From positions 124,001-188,000 of the forward strand of contig JALNQF010000040.1 of assembly GCA_028456385.1 (NCBI GenBank): a stretch of DNA of 64,000 nt, given 5' to 3'. Within the stretch, counting starts at the first letter, position 1. Every line of letters starts with the position of its first letter. Made by a program: the position numbers and the translations under genes. The DNA is from Ophiosphaerella korrae. Lineage: Eukaryota > Ascomycota > Dothideomycetes > Pleosporales > Phaeosphaeriaceae. Shown piece after piece: positions 19,282-30,926 of the stretch. The notes beneath the pieces were generated by a model. It searched no databases. It was not told the DNA's origin and worked only from the letters and a program-made list of their open reading frames with translations.

Positions 19282-21102
19282 GATTGAAAGGAAGATTGTG
19301 TCGACTCAGGTAATATTCTTTTCAAAAAGAATGTTAGGATGAAAGTGTCTCCAGCAGGAAATCGGCTGGAATTTATATCCAACATGCATTCAACCGTATT
19401 TGTAAGGATATGCTATGCTCTATCGGCGCTTCGATAAAGAAGGCGCCATAAAGCCCTCTCCTCTTTTGTCACAGGGTAGGGAGGGATATTATGGCCAATG
19501 AGTGCAAGCTGCTCGCGGCAAGGATGAGTCACTAATCGACGCGCAAATTAGGCATATGATGTTTAACGGGGTGGCCATTGCTCCTGAACCTTTTTTGCTT
19601 CTCACGCGATGAAACCTTGCGTAGGGAGCAATCATCTACTGTTGGAGCTAGCTTGATTTTCCTATAAGATTGTGTAGTACAAGGACGCTGCCTGAGAAAA
19701 CCAATAACGAGTTTTAATCCGGGATAATGCGTGAATGTACATTTCATGCAGCATGCTGCTGTGCCGTATCTTGGCTTAAACGAAGGGATGTGGTTAATCA
19801 GGCTGCAGTGTGATTGCTGCAGTGCCGTATAGCTTGGACAAAGCTAGAGGAATGAAGAAAGCGGGGATATCTTTCAGTATTCAGGTACAGTGGGCAGCTA
19901 ACGCCATATTCGTGGATTATAGTACCGATGCTGCTTTCACGCATGATACCGAATTGGTAGGGTTTTGTGGGTACTCGTCACGGAGTTGGGCCAAAGAAGA
20001 TGGTTGAGAATTATCACAGAACAGATTTAGCACATGTGGTGCTAATAGCGGGGCAGTGGAACACGTCGTCTCGCTAGCAATACTCTTGCCTTTCGACCAT
20101 GAGACATGGTCGGGCACAGTTTACTGCACAACTTGCTATAAGTATTTCTTGTAGGAACTCGTTCGTAATCGGGCTATCCTGGATTTACGTTTGGAAACGA
20201 ACAACCTTGCATTAGCGTTCATAGACGAACAACCTTGAATCAGCGTTCGGAGTCAAACAACTCGACAGCTAACCTAATAGCTATGCGACAACAACACCTA
20301 AGCGTAAGATCGAACCAATAGGAGGGTATTCTCAAGCGCACTGAGTGAGAACCTCGTCAATGACCAGATGCCAATGCTTGCCGAACATTTGATTTGAAAG
20401 AAATTTGCCTGGAGCATGTCCCCTACGCAATGCATACACACCTCGCAATTCATCATATTAATTTAATCAGGAGGTCCCCCAACGGTCCCAGCCACAGTGC
20501 GTACGAGCACAATCGCATGCCACAGGATTAAACTGGCTCTCAATCACACTAACTAACCTACCAATTAGAACACAATTCCTGTGCAATATCAAATCATATA
20601 CAAATTTGTCTCTCTCTTTCTGACTTTGAAGACTTGGTATTCCATCCATTTCTAGGAGATTGATATTCGCATTCGTTTTGCGATGCAGATCGAGGATGAT
20701 ATGCATCTTGGAAGAGTTATTAGGGGCTATCAAATGCGAGTAAAAAGGATGTGACCTGAAAATGTGCTGCTCTGATCCAGCAATGAGATTTTATGAGCTT
20801 TGATGAGATCCAATAGCTAACTAATTGATATGGCCTAGAATTCTTGAATTAACCAGCCACTGTAATCTTTGTGTTCAGGCACTTATTAGCTACTAGAAGC
20901 CTACTAGGTATATAACATGACACGCGCTATTTATTCTTACACTAGTCAGATAGCACGTACATTATTGTAGGAACTTTGGGGGCAGCTGCGGCTTTTTACA
21001 TGCTTCATTAACCACAATGATACTGCCCCCAAATCCTCACGGAACACCCACACTCCAACACCAGGGTATCAATGACCAAACCAAACTAAATCACCCACCC
21101 CA
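19282..21102. other. Gene-poor 1.8-kb stretch
   Basis: No supported gene. A short imperfect tandem duplication (ACGAACAACCTTG followed by a TAGCGTTC/CAGCGTTC block) lies around 20190-20255, and CTGCAGTGCCGTAT-like words repeat near 19750-19830. ORFs such as 20467-20733 have no conserved content. Confidence 0.4.
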
Positions 21103-23983
21103 TTACAAATTCCCGATAACAACCATAAACCGCAATTTCCCATCCCCCCTCTTACTCGAGCCATCCTCCCCCACACCCAGCGCAACCTCATCCAACATAA
21201 GCGTACTACTCTTCCAGCCCCAACTCTGACTAAAGTTGAAGCGATCGGGAGCGCTCTCATAGATGCTCAGCATGCGGCCGCCCTTGGAAGGCGAGTAGAT
21301 CTTGAAGTAAGTTTTGATAGTGGGGCGGGCGTCGACGTAGGGGGGCAGAGCGGGGAGGAGAGGGCGGGTCCGGGGGTTGAGAGCGGGGAGGTCGTCTTCG
21401 GAGGAGGGGGGGGAGGAGGAGGAGGAGTGGGGCGAGGTGGATGGGAGAGGGGCTGTGGCGAGAGCGGGAGAGAGGGGCTGTGAGGGGGTGTAGGAGTTGA
21501 GGGTCGGGATGTTGGCGCTGCGGCGGCGGCCGAGGGTACTGGAGAAGAGGAGGTTTCGCGGGGTGGGGGAGAGGAGGGATGGGCTGGGTGAGAGAGTTGT
21601 TGGGTCGGGGTCGCCGCCGCTGCCGCTTGTGTCTTCGTCGGCAGCTTGGTCGTGCATTGTTGCGCGGGTGCGACGGCGGGTGTCACGTCGTCCGCCCCGC
21701 ATTAGCATCTCGCGTTCTAGTTGGCCAATGCGCTCATCGACCGAGCCGTTGTTCTGCTGGCTGAGAGTGTTGCCCTGAAGGGTTTCATCGGCTTCTCGAT
21801 CCTTGGCACGATGCAGGTATACCCCTAGCTGGACGTTCTTCGCCGAGGAGCGCACCTTTTGGATGTAGATATTCCAGAGTGATCCAGCGTATGACACCGT
21901 TCGTGAGTAGACTCGCTTCTTTTCTTTCAAGAAACGCGGATTTGGGAATTCGACAGAGAAGCGAAAGGGAGGGTACTCGGTGTAGGATATAGGCCTTGGT
22001 TGACCAGCATTGTTGCCACCTGCTGAGATTGGCCGCAGAGATGGATCCATGCGTGTATTAGGGTTTGTGAGTGTAGACGGTGTAGATGCAAAGTCCGTTG
22101 CCCATTGCGCATCCTCGGGTTGTATAGAAGCCGAAAGGCGGGTTGCATGGTGTTGGAAAGAGCTCGACGTTGTGACAACAGGATCCGCACCGTTACCTAG
22201 CACTATATTGCAGTCTGAACTTGGTATCCAGAACTTACGTGGTTTGCCGTTCCCGTCCCAGCTGTCAGATTCCATTTGGACCTCTAGGTTTTCTGTGGAC
22301 GCAGGCTCCTTTCCATTCTTCTGTACTCCTGCCTCCTCATTCGGAATCTCTGGTTCTGGCGATGTTTGACATAGTCCAAGCTCTTGGGCTGACTCGTCAG
22401 TGTTAAGAACGCGTTGACGAAGAGCTAGCTGCTGCCATAGTGCGTTCGAAATAACACGTTCAGGCATGACAGGAAGGCCAAACGCATCGCGTGCACTGCG
22501 AATGAAGTCCAGCTGTTCGTAATCCATATGAATGTAGTGAATGCCTTCATCAAGAAGAACTAGAATACGCTCGACATCAGGTGTTGTGTAGAGTGCGAGC
22601 CAGTCGCTTTGAGCGTCTGATGCTGCGTGGGGTGTGGTAAGTGAATTTTGGCGATAAACGCCATCAAACCGGAGGGCCATCAGGCGAAGAGAATCTGGAG
22701 CCTGCACTGGTTTCTGGCCACGTTCCATGAGGCCAGCCTCGATCGCAGCCTGACGCAACCTGCGGTCAAGCAGACGTTTGGCTAGAACCCATCTATCCCA
22801 TTCGCTCTCAACAAAGAAGCCATCAGATCCTACAAGCTCGCGGATGATGTCGCCTGGCATATCGTCCCAATACCTGATTGGCATCTCCCAGCCATTCCTG
22901 CTGAGCATAGCTTTGGCGGATTCGAGGATGCGGTCGCCTGACCTGCCATAGTAATTTGTCGTGACAAGACGGATTAGAAAGGCCAACGTTTCTGGAGCCA
23001 TCTGATGCAGTATGGATTCAATTGCAGAATCTATCAGATCTTGCATTTCTAACCAGCAACCTGTAGCAAAGAGGCCGACAGCCTCTGCGTCTGACTCTTG
23101 CGATATGTCCACGCCATATAGTTTCCTGATGGCCAGCTCGAACGAAGCTTGGGTAATGCTGTGGTCGATGCCTTCAGGATGCAGCTCCACCTCCTTCCTT
23201 TGACTCTCAATCCAGGGCTCAGAAAGGGCAGTGGTAAAAAATGGGGCGCGGTCGAGAATCAGGCGATGGAGATTGTATCGCTGGCCAAAAGCGAGGAGGG
23301 TGATGTCAGAGTGACGCCCTTCGAGAAGACCGCGAGTATAGAGGTGGTCGGGCAGGGGTATGGCGTCGTTGGATGCTGGGCCTGTTAGTCTTGCCACTAG
23401 AATAAAAGGACTGAAAAGACATACCCCGCTGGTAGAGAGGCCCAGTGGCGTTACTGTAGGAAGGCGCGCGCGAGGCTGGTGTGGTGGATGTCTCGCTGAA
23501 GAGTTTGGAGAGAGTCATGCTGGTTCGGTCGGCGGTGACAACGTCCAGGGTGGTGCGCTTCCTACTCGTGTTTTCGAGAGGCGTAGTGGGGTCATCGCCG
23601 CTTTTCTGTGCTTCTGGAATTCGTGTGTGGAGCTGGACAATGGGCGGATGCGAATCTGACACCTTGAGCCTGGCCATACGCTTCGACAGGCCTGGACTGG
23701 CAGCGAGTGAGGCCATGGAGCGTGAGGAGCTTGGTGCTGCAAAGCTACTCACAGGCGTTCTGCTGCTTCCGACAGCGACTTCGGGCGGCGATGGGGGTAA
23801 TATCGGAGGCACGCTTGGCGAGAAGAGCGAGACATGTGGAGGGCTGCTGGCGCTATCGTCGTCTGTAGGCGCAGCCGGCGTGAAGGACCAAGCCTCGGCG
23901 CGGTCCTCGTGACCGGCTCGCTGGCTATCGTGGTCGGGACTATCTGGATTGCTAGTGGCCGGATCCATTGTGAAGGCGGTCAT
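21103..23983 (-). CDS. BTB/POZ-domain protein, two exons
   Basis: About 945 aa with one intron at 23382-23424, whose join gives YQRGPASNDAIPLPDHLYTRG. The first ~200 residues are Ser/Pro-rich and disordered. A BTB domain follows: LLEGRHSDITLLAFGQRYNLHRLIL, then RAPFFTTALSEPW, typical of the dimerisation fold. BACK-like helices come next (IRELVGSDGFFVESEWDRWVLAKRLL), resembling the germ-cell-less/fungal BTB architecture. The C-terminal third has a folded segment (RFSVEFPNPRFLKEKKRVYS and SLWNIYIQKV) interrupted by a long disordered Ser/Pro insert. Likely a scaffold or CUL3-type adaptor (inference). The start at 23983 is chosen because the upstream extension is hydrophobic leader without conservation. 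It shares its 5' region with the divergent COX15 gene. Confidence 0.85.
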
Positions 23984-24390
23984 CTGGACATGTGGCTGAG
24001 CAATGACTAGGTAGCTGGCAACGGGAACTGGGCGGGGAAGACTGAATGCACGCAATGGGGGTATCACAGAAGAAAGAATGCCACAAAAGAGGGGTGCAGA
24101 GAAGAGAAGGCAAGCGAAGCAAAAGAGGAGAAAGGAGGGCTGGCGAGGGCCGTCACGCAGCCATAGTAGGAGAGAGATCGCCACGGTACGAGGTGGAAGC
24201 GTGCGTGTGATATACGACGCTGCCAACGTCGCGCGAATGGCAGGATGAGCACTTGCGCAGGGTCCACTTGCCCCGCCGTCCAATCACCCCACGCGGAATT
24301 GCTCGTCAACCCACCAAAAGCCCGACCTCTCGTCTGTCTCTCTTCCGCTGTTTGTCTGGTCAGTTGCCATCCACGCATTGCCGGGTCGCC
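23984..24390. promoter_or_regulatory. Bidirectional promoter between BTB gene and COX15
   Basis: About 400 GC-rich bases separate the two divergent starts, so both promoters and both 5' UTRs must lie here. The CCAATCA element at 24280-24286 (GTCCAATCACCCC) is a plausible CCAAT box. No TATA box is evident. Confidence 0.55.
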
Positions 24391-25982
24391 ATGGCCTCCC
24401 TCTTCCACGCCTTCCCGCAGCTGCGCACCGCCGCCCCGCGCCTCTCCAGGCGGTTGTTTGCGTGCCGGCCGTGTCTGAGTCTCAATGGGCCGACTCGATC
24501 CACCATTTCTGCGTCGCCATCGCGATCCACCGCACCGCGGCCGGCTGTCCTGCAATCGGTGAGATGGGCCTCCACCCAGCCGCTGCGAGACAGCGCAACC
24601 ATCGGGCAGGCAGCCCAGGAAAGTGCCGTGCTCACAGAAGCGGCGAAGAGCGCGGGCAAGACTAAAAGCGATGAGAGCACCTTCCCCAAGACATCGTCTA
24701 AGAGCGTGGCCTACTGGCTGCTGGGAAGCGCAGCCAGCGTCTTCGGCATCGTCGTCTTCGGAGGTCTTACCCGCCTTACGGAGTCCGGGTAGGCACAGTC
24801 TCTTTGCCATGCTGCACTTGGAAGGCAGTGCTGACCGAACCTGCCAGCTTGAGCATCACCGAATGGCGCCCCGTCACCGGCTCCCTCTGGCCTGGGAGCC
24901 CTGAAGAATGGGAGAGCGAGTTCACAAAATACCGCTCCTCGCCTGAGTTTGCCATGCTAAACTCGAGCATGACGCTGCCTGAGTTCAAGCAAATCTACTT
25001 CATGGAGTGGGCCCATCGTCTATGGGGCCGCGTCATTGGCGTCACTTTCCTCCTACCTACTGCCTATTTCATTGCGCGCCGGAGGGTTGCGCCTTCCATG
25101 AGATGGAAGCTCATCGGCATCTGCGGCATGATCGGCTTCCAAGGCTTCATTGGTTGGTGGATGGTCAAGAGCGGGCTCAGGGACGATCTCTTCGACCCCG
25201 GCAGCCATCCGCGTGTTAGCCAGTACCGTCTTGCTGCTCATCTTGGCGCTGCTTTCGCCGTATACTGCTCCATGCTCCTCACCGGCCTCTCCATCCTCAA
25301 AGAACACCGCATGCTCGCTAACCCTGCAGCCGCAGCTGAGAAGATCAAGGCGCTTCAACACCCTACTCTGCGAGTCTTCCGTGGCTCAGTAGCGGGCCTC
25401 ACGCTTCTCGTCTTCACCACGGCCATGTCTGGTGCCCTCGTTGCCGGCCTGGATGCCGGTCTCATCTACAACGAGTTTCCCTGGATGGGTCTTGGTCTAA
25501 CTCCGCCAAAGAAGGAGCTTTTCGATCCTTTCTATAGTCATGTGCCAGACCAGTCTGACCTCTGGTGGCGCAACATGCTCGAAAACCCATCGCTCGTCCA
25601 ACTAGATCACCGAATTCTGGCTACTACGACTCTCACTGCCATCCTCTCCCTTTCTGCATACACTCGCTTCTCCAAGGGAGTCGGCAGCAAAATCCCAAAG
25701 GATGCTGTAAAGGGTGTACGGGGCATGGTGCATACCGTTTGGATGCAGGTTGCTCTTGGTGTCAGCACATTGATCTATATGGTCCCTACTTGGTTGGCTT
25801 CTGCACACCAGGCTGGTGCCCTCGCCCTTTTGACTAGCGCCGTGGTGCTCTACAGTCGAATCTCTTTGCCTCGGCGTGCAATTCTACGACACGTCATGAA
25901 CCCTATGGCTCCGCGAACCCACGCCGCAGCCCATATCAACACTCGTCTAGAAGCTACGAAGGCTGCTAAGACAACCCTGTAA
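24391..25982 (+). CDS. COX15: Heme A synthase, mitochondrial (COX15)
   Basis: About 510 aa from two exons, intron 24789-24847; the join gives LTRLTESGLSITEWRPVTG, a signature of heme A synthase. The basic, Ser/Arg-rich N-terminus (about 80 residues) is a mitochondrial presequence. Seven to eight transmembrane helices follow, with conserved histidines in EWAHRLWGR and LDHRILA, which bind heme, and QFxAHLGAAF/HQAGALALL-like blocks (here RLAAHLGAAF and SAHQAGALALL). It converts heme O to heme A in the inner mitochondrial membrane for cytochrome c oxidase assembly. The start at 24391 gives the best presequence; an upstream frame extension lacks support. The gene appears intact. Confidence 0.95.
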
Positions 25983-26525
25983 AACATACTCGTATCACCT
26001 CACATCATGACTTGTACAATAAAAGGTGCTGTATAGGCATCATTGAGCTGTATTATATGTCGGTCTATTGAATACCATGGATCTGGTAGACCAAATCTCT
26101 CTCCCCTCCACCAGTCATCGATACTGTGAATCCCACTCATATCTTACTAGCTTTTATCTGCACTCCATAAACAAATGCAGGAATTTTACACGAGTGAAAT
26201 TAGGAAAATCCTATGATGCTAATTTTGCCAAAACTATCAAAAGGCAAACTCAGCCAATCGTGTCAGAGCTCTGTACGGTATAGTTCCAAATCGAGATCTT
26301 TGTGAGCCGAGGACCACAACCCCGTAGCTCAATGACTATCCAACGTGCCACCTTCTACTCTTCCAGTGTCATACTGCGGCCAAGCCAAAGCGGAGCTCCC
26401 TAAAAACAACACGCGGAAGATTAATCCACCAATCAGGACTATCTACAGAAACCAAAGCTACAAAACCTCATCTTCTCCCTTCCTCCATGCTTCTCCATTC
26501 CAACCACCTCCAATAAAAAGGAAAC
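25983..26525. other. Intergenic between COX15 and PEBP gene
   Basis: About 540 bases, AT-rich. A CAATAAAAG stretch at 26018-26026 may act in COX15 3' end formation. Overlapping ORFs in the last 180 bases belong to the 5' region of the PEBP gene. Confidence 0.4.
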
Positions 26526-27122
26526 ATGTCTCAACGACTCCTCGACTCCCTCCGCTCAGCATCCCTCCTCCCCTCCCCGGTCATCCCAGAATTCTTCACC
26601 CCATCCATCACCCTCGCAATCCACTTCCCCACCATCTCCCCCTCAAGCGGCAGCCTCGTCCGCGTCACCCAAGTAAAAGACACACCCCGAATCTCCATCT
26701 CCACCACCACCACCACTACCACTCCATCCTCCTCCCCGCCCTCGCACACCTTCACCCTCATGCTCATCGACCCCGACGCCCCCACCCCCGCCGACCCCAA
26801 ATTCGCCTACTGGCGCCATTGGATCGTGTCCAACATTTCTGCCACCAACATCGACGACATCGTTCCCTCTGGCACAACCGTTACGCCGTATTTAGCGCCT
26901 GGCCCCAAGGACGAGAGTGGGCCGCATCGGTATTTGTTTTTGCTTTTTAGCGAGCCAGAAGGGTTGGTGGTGGAGAAGGAGCATGTTGGCGGGGATGAGT
27001 TTGTTGAGAGGAGGGGGTTTGGGGTTGAGGGCGTGGTGCGTGGGTTGGGGCTGGAGTTGGTGGGCGTGCAGTGGATGAGGGGGGTGGGGGATGGGTGGGT
27101 GGAGGGGAAGAGTGAGCTATGA
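26526..27122 (+). CDS. Phosphatidylethanolamine-binding protein (PEBP) family
   Basis: 198 aa, single exon, start ATG 26526. The PEBP core is clear: FTLMLIDPDAPTPADPKFAYWRHWIVSNI (the DPDxP and HW motifs of the ligand pocket) and later GPHRYLFLLFSEP (the GxHRYxFxLF motif). In yeast the relative Tfs1 inhibits carboxypeptidase Y and Ras-GAP; whether this protein does either is unknown. The loop before the DPDAP motif is unusually Thr/Ser/Pro-rich (a run of Thr). The second half is strongly Gly/Val/Glu-rich because of GGG/GTG codons. Cytosolic, no signal peptide. Confidence 0.88.
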   Translation: MSQRLLDSLRSASLLPSPVIPEFFTPSITLAIHFPTISPSSGSLVRVTQVKDTPRISISTTTTTTTPSSSPPSHTFTLMLIDPDAPTPADPKFAYWRHWIVSNISATNIDDIVPSGTTVTPYLAPGPKDESGPHRYLFLLFSEPEGLVVEKEHVGGDEFVERRGFGVEGVVRGLGLELVGVQWMRGVGDGWVEGKSEL

Positions 27123-27417
27123 GGAGGGAGTGTGACTTAGTGACTACTTGGGAGTAGAGGAAGGAGCTGACGACATCATAGCAAGCTTTCGTATTTTACC
27201 ATGTCTACATAGGCTACATACTCTCGCCGATCGCCGCGACAAGGCCTGTGAGAAGTGAGTCTGAGATTTTGGGCCCACTTACCATTGTCTTGATTCACTT
27301 CACTACGAACAGCCTATTCATTAGGCAATAGATGGAACTTTCTTTGCCATAAAAACGAGCCTCCTCAACACTTCATCCCTCTGCTACTTTACGGCTCGCC
27401 TCTGAAAACACCCAACT
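27123..27417. other. Intergenic, nothing recognised
   Basis: About 295 bases between the PEBP stop and the first plausible exon of the F-box-like gene. A TATAAA-like ATAAAAACG at 27349 might be promoter sequence. Confidence 0.3.
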
Positions 27418-28600
27418 ATGGCGTACGAATGTTGGGCGGTGACGGTGCCTAATACCTTTCGCCCCGGGTCGGCGACGACATGGATGAATGTTCTCATTGG
27501 GTGAGCCACTTCAGTCCACATCATGCTATGGTACTAAAAGCTAACACGAAAAAGACTCCGTAAGGCTCAAGCTGCATATATCGCGGACAAGAAAGACAGG
27601 TTACCAACATGCACAGCATTCAAGTGGTTCATTGTTAACATTCTTCAGGTCAAAGAAAAAATCGGGTGCGTTCTATGCTAGATCAGATCACTATATTGGT
27701 TCACTGAAAGAGTAAAACATGAGCTCCTTTGAAGAAGCCGAATGTAAATTAACGAATAAAAGGTCGATCCACTTTCAATCCGATACATACGCAAGAGACT
27801 GGAACGTAGGCTGTGCATACAATCTACTACACTATCGTCACTTGGATGGTGAAGGCGAAGGTCTCCCTCTAGAGCTACGCAACATGGTCTTTAAAGAACT
27901 TGTTAGTTTTGATGCACCCAAGTGTGTCAAAGATGGTGCATTCATGGGCTTCCGACACACCCGACCTAGTAATCATTTCGACAGGTCTAGCCACGCTCTA
28001 ATCGAGGCTAAGGATCACCGGCATTACTTCCACCAGTCATTTATGGGAACCGAATTCGTTAAAGAGTTATCTCGGGAGTTCTATCTGCATCATAGGTTCA
28101 GCCTAAACCATCCGGCAGACCTCACCGAGTTCTTGAAGCGTGATAGATTCGGAACTACCTTCGCTCCATCTGAGAGCATCACCTATATTCGCATCACTCT
28201 TGGGCTCGGGGGTTTCGGGACTAAGTACGGAAATCACTATCCTTGTACATCATTAAAGAGTGATGGCCATATCAAAACACGAATGGCGACTATCACCACG
28301 AACCTTAAGAGTTTGAAGTTCCTTAAAACGCAAAATCGCTCTGCAAAATTGGTCCTCGAGGTCGACTGCCACACCCCGGGACATGACGCATCGAAGTGGG
28401 CTGAGGCCCTCTATCCCATTATCTACACTCTGAAAGACTGCGGATGGGTTGTCAAGATCAAGGGTGTCTACGGGAGCAGTGCAAATCGAACGGCTCAGGA
28501 CTTTGACTATAGTGTTCCTATTGCCTGGTGGGAAAATAAAGTCAAAAAGGACAGTGCTTTCGTAAGTCTCGACAAGTTTGAGTTTCTGGCCATGTTCTAA
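27418..28600 (+). CDS. F-box-like orphan protein, copy 1
   Basis: The last exon (open from 27719) holds most of the protein. A plausible four-exon model adds 27418-27500, 27555-27599 and 27649-27664 with introns 27501-27554, 27600-27648 and 27665-27733, all in phase; the upstream exons are inferred. The motif LPLELRNMVFKELVSF resembles the first helix of fungal F-box-like domains. The rest has a coherent alpha/beta look (SHALIEAKDHRHYF, ITYIRITLGLGGF, CGWVVKIKGVYG). It shares length, motif order and ending (SAFVS) with the gene at 29672-30532, so the two are paralogues. No function is known to me. The F-box link to ubiquitin ligase is weak inference. Confidence 0.6.
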
Positions 28601-29320
28601 CTTGTAATAGAAGGTTCAGAGTCGCAAGTGACTTCGGCCCTCGTCCTGCATGGGAAATGCTGAGTTCGATATTGCCGGTACACGCCTGTCAGCTTTTCTT
28701 CCTGAATGCATGTGTGCTAACATATGATCTTAGAAAGGCCCGACACTCAGTTTGCGCATCAGGAATGGCACAGATCCCCTTGGACATTAGAGATAGTCAC
28801 AAGACGTTGAAACAGAGTCCATCCTCTGCTACTGTCTGTGTTTCGTTCAAGATATCTGCCACACGGTCAGCTAGGCCCCTCTTATATACCCAGCGGGCGC
28901 ATTTCCTTCACAAATAATACTAGGATCAAGTTAAGGGAGAATGAGGCTTAGCTTGTGCTGGCACAGTCCGACGCAATCGTAGCTGCAAAACTAGATAACT
29001 TTGAATGATCATGGAACATTTCCTTAGACTGAACTTTACTGCGCTGCTGTGACAAGTATTTTAGATGCAATATTTTGTTTTATTGACTTTGGCACTCAGT
29101 GAGCTTACTTCGACCCGCTTTACAGGTGTGGAGATCTTCGCCTTCACCTTTACCTTGGCTCATCCCTAGTAGCGGAAAGGCTTGGCGTTTGCCAACAATC
29201 TTCTACTCGACTCTTCTAACACCTCGACTCTTCTTACACCTCAGCTCTTCCTACACCCCAACTTACAACTAAAAACTCCTCTCCAGCTCCCATACTTGAC
29301 CACAACCGTACTAGCTACCA
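28601..29320. other. Intergenic between the paralogues
   Basis: About 720 bases with only short ORFs of no recognisable content. Close to 29200-29280, CTCTTCT/CACCTC words recur three times, giving a short pyrimidine-rich repeat ahead of the next gene. Confidence 0.35.
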
Positions 29321-30532
29321 TGGCGCAACGAGAACAGCTGGCGCAGTATGCTAGTAGTAGCAGAGAGTCGTTGATGGCCATCCTTTTTGAGTAAGATATC
29401 TTTCCGAATGAAGTTCCAAAGTGATTCATGCTAATATTGACTAGATTGAAAAGACAAGGCGTTGAAGTCATGAACAAGTCCGGAATTTCGTGCTACTATA
29501 TACCCGGCCGGCTAATAATCTCTCTAGGTACAAATCTATTCAGATCGAGGATAGGGACTATAATGCAAGATCCAAAGCAGAGCGTTATGAAGACGACGTG
29601 AGATCATCGAAAAGGTAGACCACTCTGATCACAGGCAATCAGAATCTTGCTGAACATCCGAAGGGCAATAATTGCTTTATGCAAAAGCTTGGAATCGTGG
29701 GTTCTCCAACAATGTCCTATGTCGCCTGCCCCGGGAGCTTCGCAAAATGATATACAAAGAGCTCATCTACAACTATGCTAGCCATGGCTCTAAGAAAATA
29801 TCTAAGAATCGGCGCATGAATGAGTATGAATACTGCCGCCAATCCGCAACTACATACATCCAGTCGAACGTAGGAAGAAACACCCCAACGCATGCCTTAA
29901 TATCTGCCCAGGATTATCCCCACTATTTTCAAAAGGTTTATACAAGCCCTGGATTTGCCACGGAGATATCCGAATCGTTTCACGGTACACGGAAATTCTG
30001 GTTGAGCAACCCAGCTGAAGTAAAAGGATTCCTCTTGAACGACCGCCTCGATACAGAATGTATCCCCGCAGATCATATTAGGAACATTACACTCACTCTG
30101 TCTCTTAAGGGATTCAATGTTGCTCATGGGATTGAGTCCGCATGGAAGTCCCCAAAGTTTCCGAGGCCGTTGAAGCAGCACTATCTAAACGCTACGAAAG
30201 ATTTAGGCATGCTAGAGGCTCTGAAATGCCGACGCGGCGCCCACCTGGTTCTTCAACTCCCATTGGACGACTACGAATGCTGTGAGAAGTGGGTGGAGAT
30301 TCTGTTCCCGTTCGTCAATCGCATGAGGAGCAAGGGATGGGTTGTGAGAGTTTACATCACAGAGGAAAAAGATACATGGCGAGGTTCCTATCAGGAAACA
30401 ATGCAAGTCAATATCGATGAAAAGTTTGATATCCCACAATCTGAATGGGAGAAGAGCGTTCGGAGTCACAGCGCATTTGTGAGCCAAGTCCCCCATCATA
30501 TATACTACTATTATGGAACTAACTCCAAATAA
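29321..30532 (+). CDS. F-box-like orphan protein, copy 2
   Basis: The main frame 29672-30532 (no ATG at its start) encodes WNRGFSNNVLCRLPRELRKMIYKEL, then HALISAQDYPHYF, IRNITLTLSLKGF and KGWVVRVYITEE, ending SAFVS plus a short tail. It parallels copy 1 motif by motif. An upstream exon from ATG 29321 (MAQREQLAQY) with an intron at 29392-29446 is likely, but the joins between 29446 and 29672 could not be settled: each option leaves a stop or a phase break. It may therefore be intact with unusual splicing or slightly degraded. Function unknown. Confidence 0.5.
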
Positions 30533-30926
30533 CAGTGGGATGATTCGAGCGACACGAAATATGGCAAAATGGGACGAAGTTAAGTTCGTTTAGCGTTGTT
30601 TATGGCCTGTGCTCATCTTATTGGAGATACCACCGCAGCTTCCCAGTCTAATCACTCAATCACTGATTGGATGCTCCGAGGCAAGAGGCGCGAGGGTCTT
30701 TACCCATTAGCTGCACATATATCCTGCACGTCACGAGTATTAAAGGGTACACATGGAGATGCGGAGCTTTTCAGTATCAAGTCGTTTAAAGATTCAATTG
30801 AAAGCAACATCGGTTCAACTATGCTCTAGGCATAGGAAAAGCGGAGGGCCCTTCATAGCTTTGCTCACCGCCCTTGATACTCATATATTCCATAGCTAGC
30901 CCAAGCTCATGGAATGTTATCGAGGC
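30533..30926. other. Intergenic between convergent genes
   Basis: About 390 bases holding the 3' ends of the F-box-like gene and the P450. A 77-codon ORF (30596-30829) has no conserved content. Confidence 0.35.

Noticed and set aside
21267..21778. Pro/Ser/Thr-rich and Arg-rich ORFs on both strands
   Set aside because: Alternative frames of the disordered insert in the BTB protein gene.
23984..24283. Hydrophobic N-terminal extension of the BTB gene
   Set aside because: In frame but lies in the shared promoter with COX15, unconserved in look, and followed by a good start at 23983.
26345..26950. 201-codon Pro/His-rich plus-strand ORF
   Set aside because: Alternative frame over the PEBP gene and its leader.
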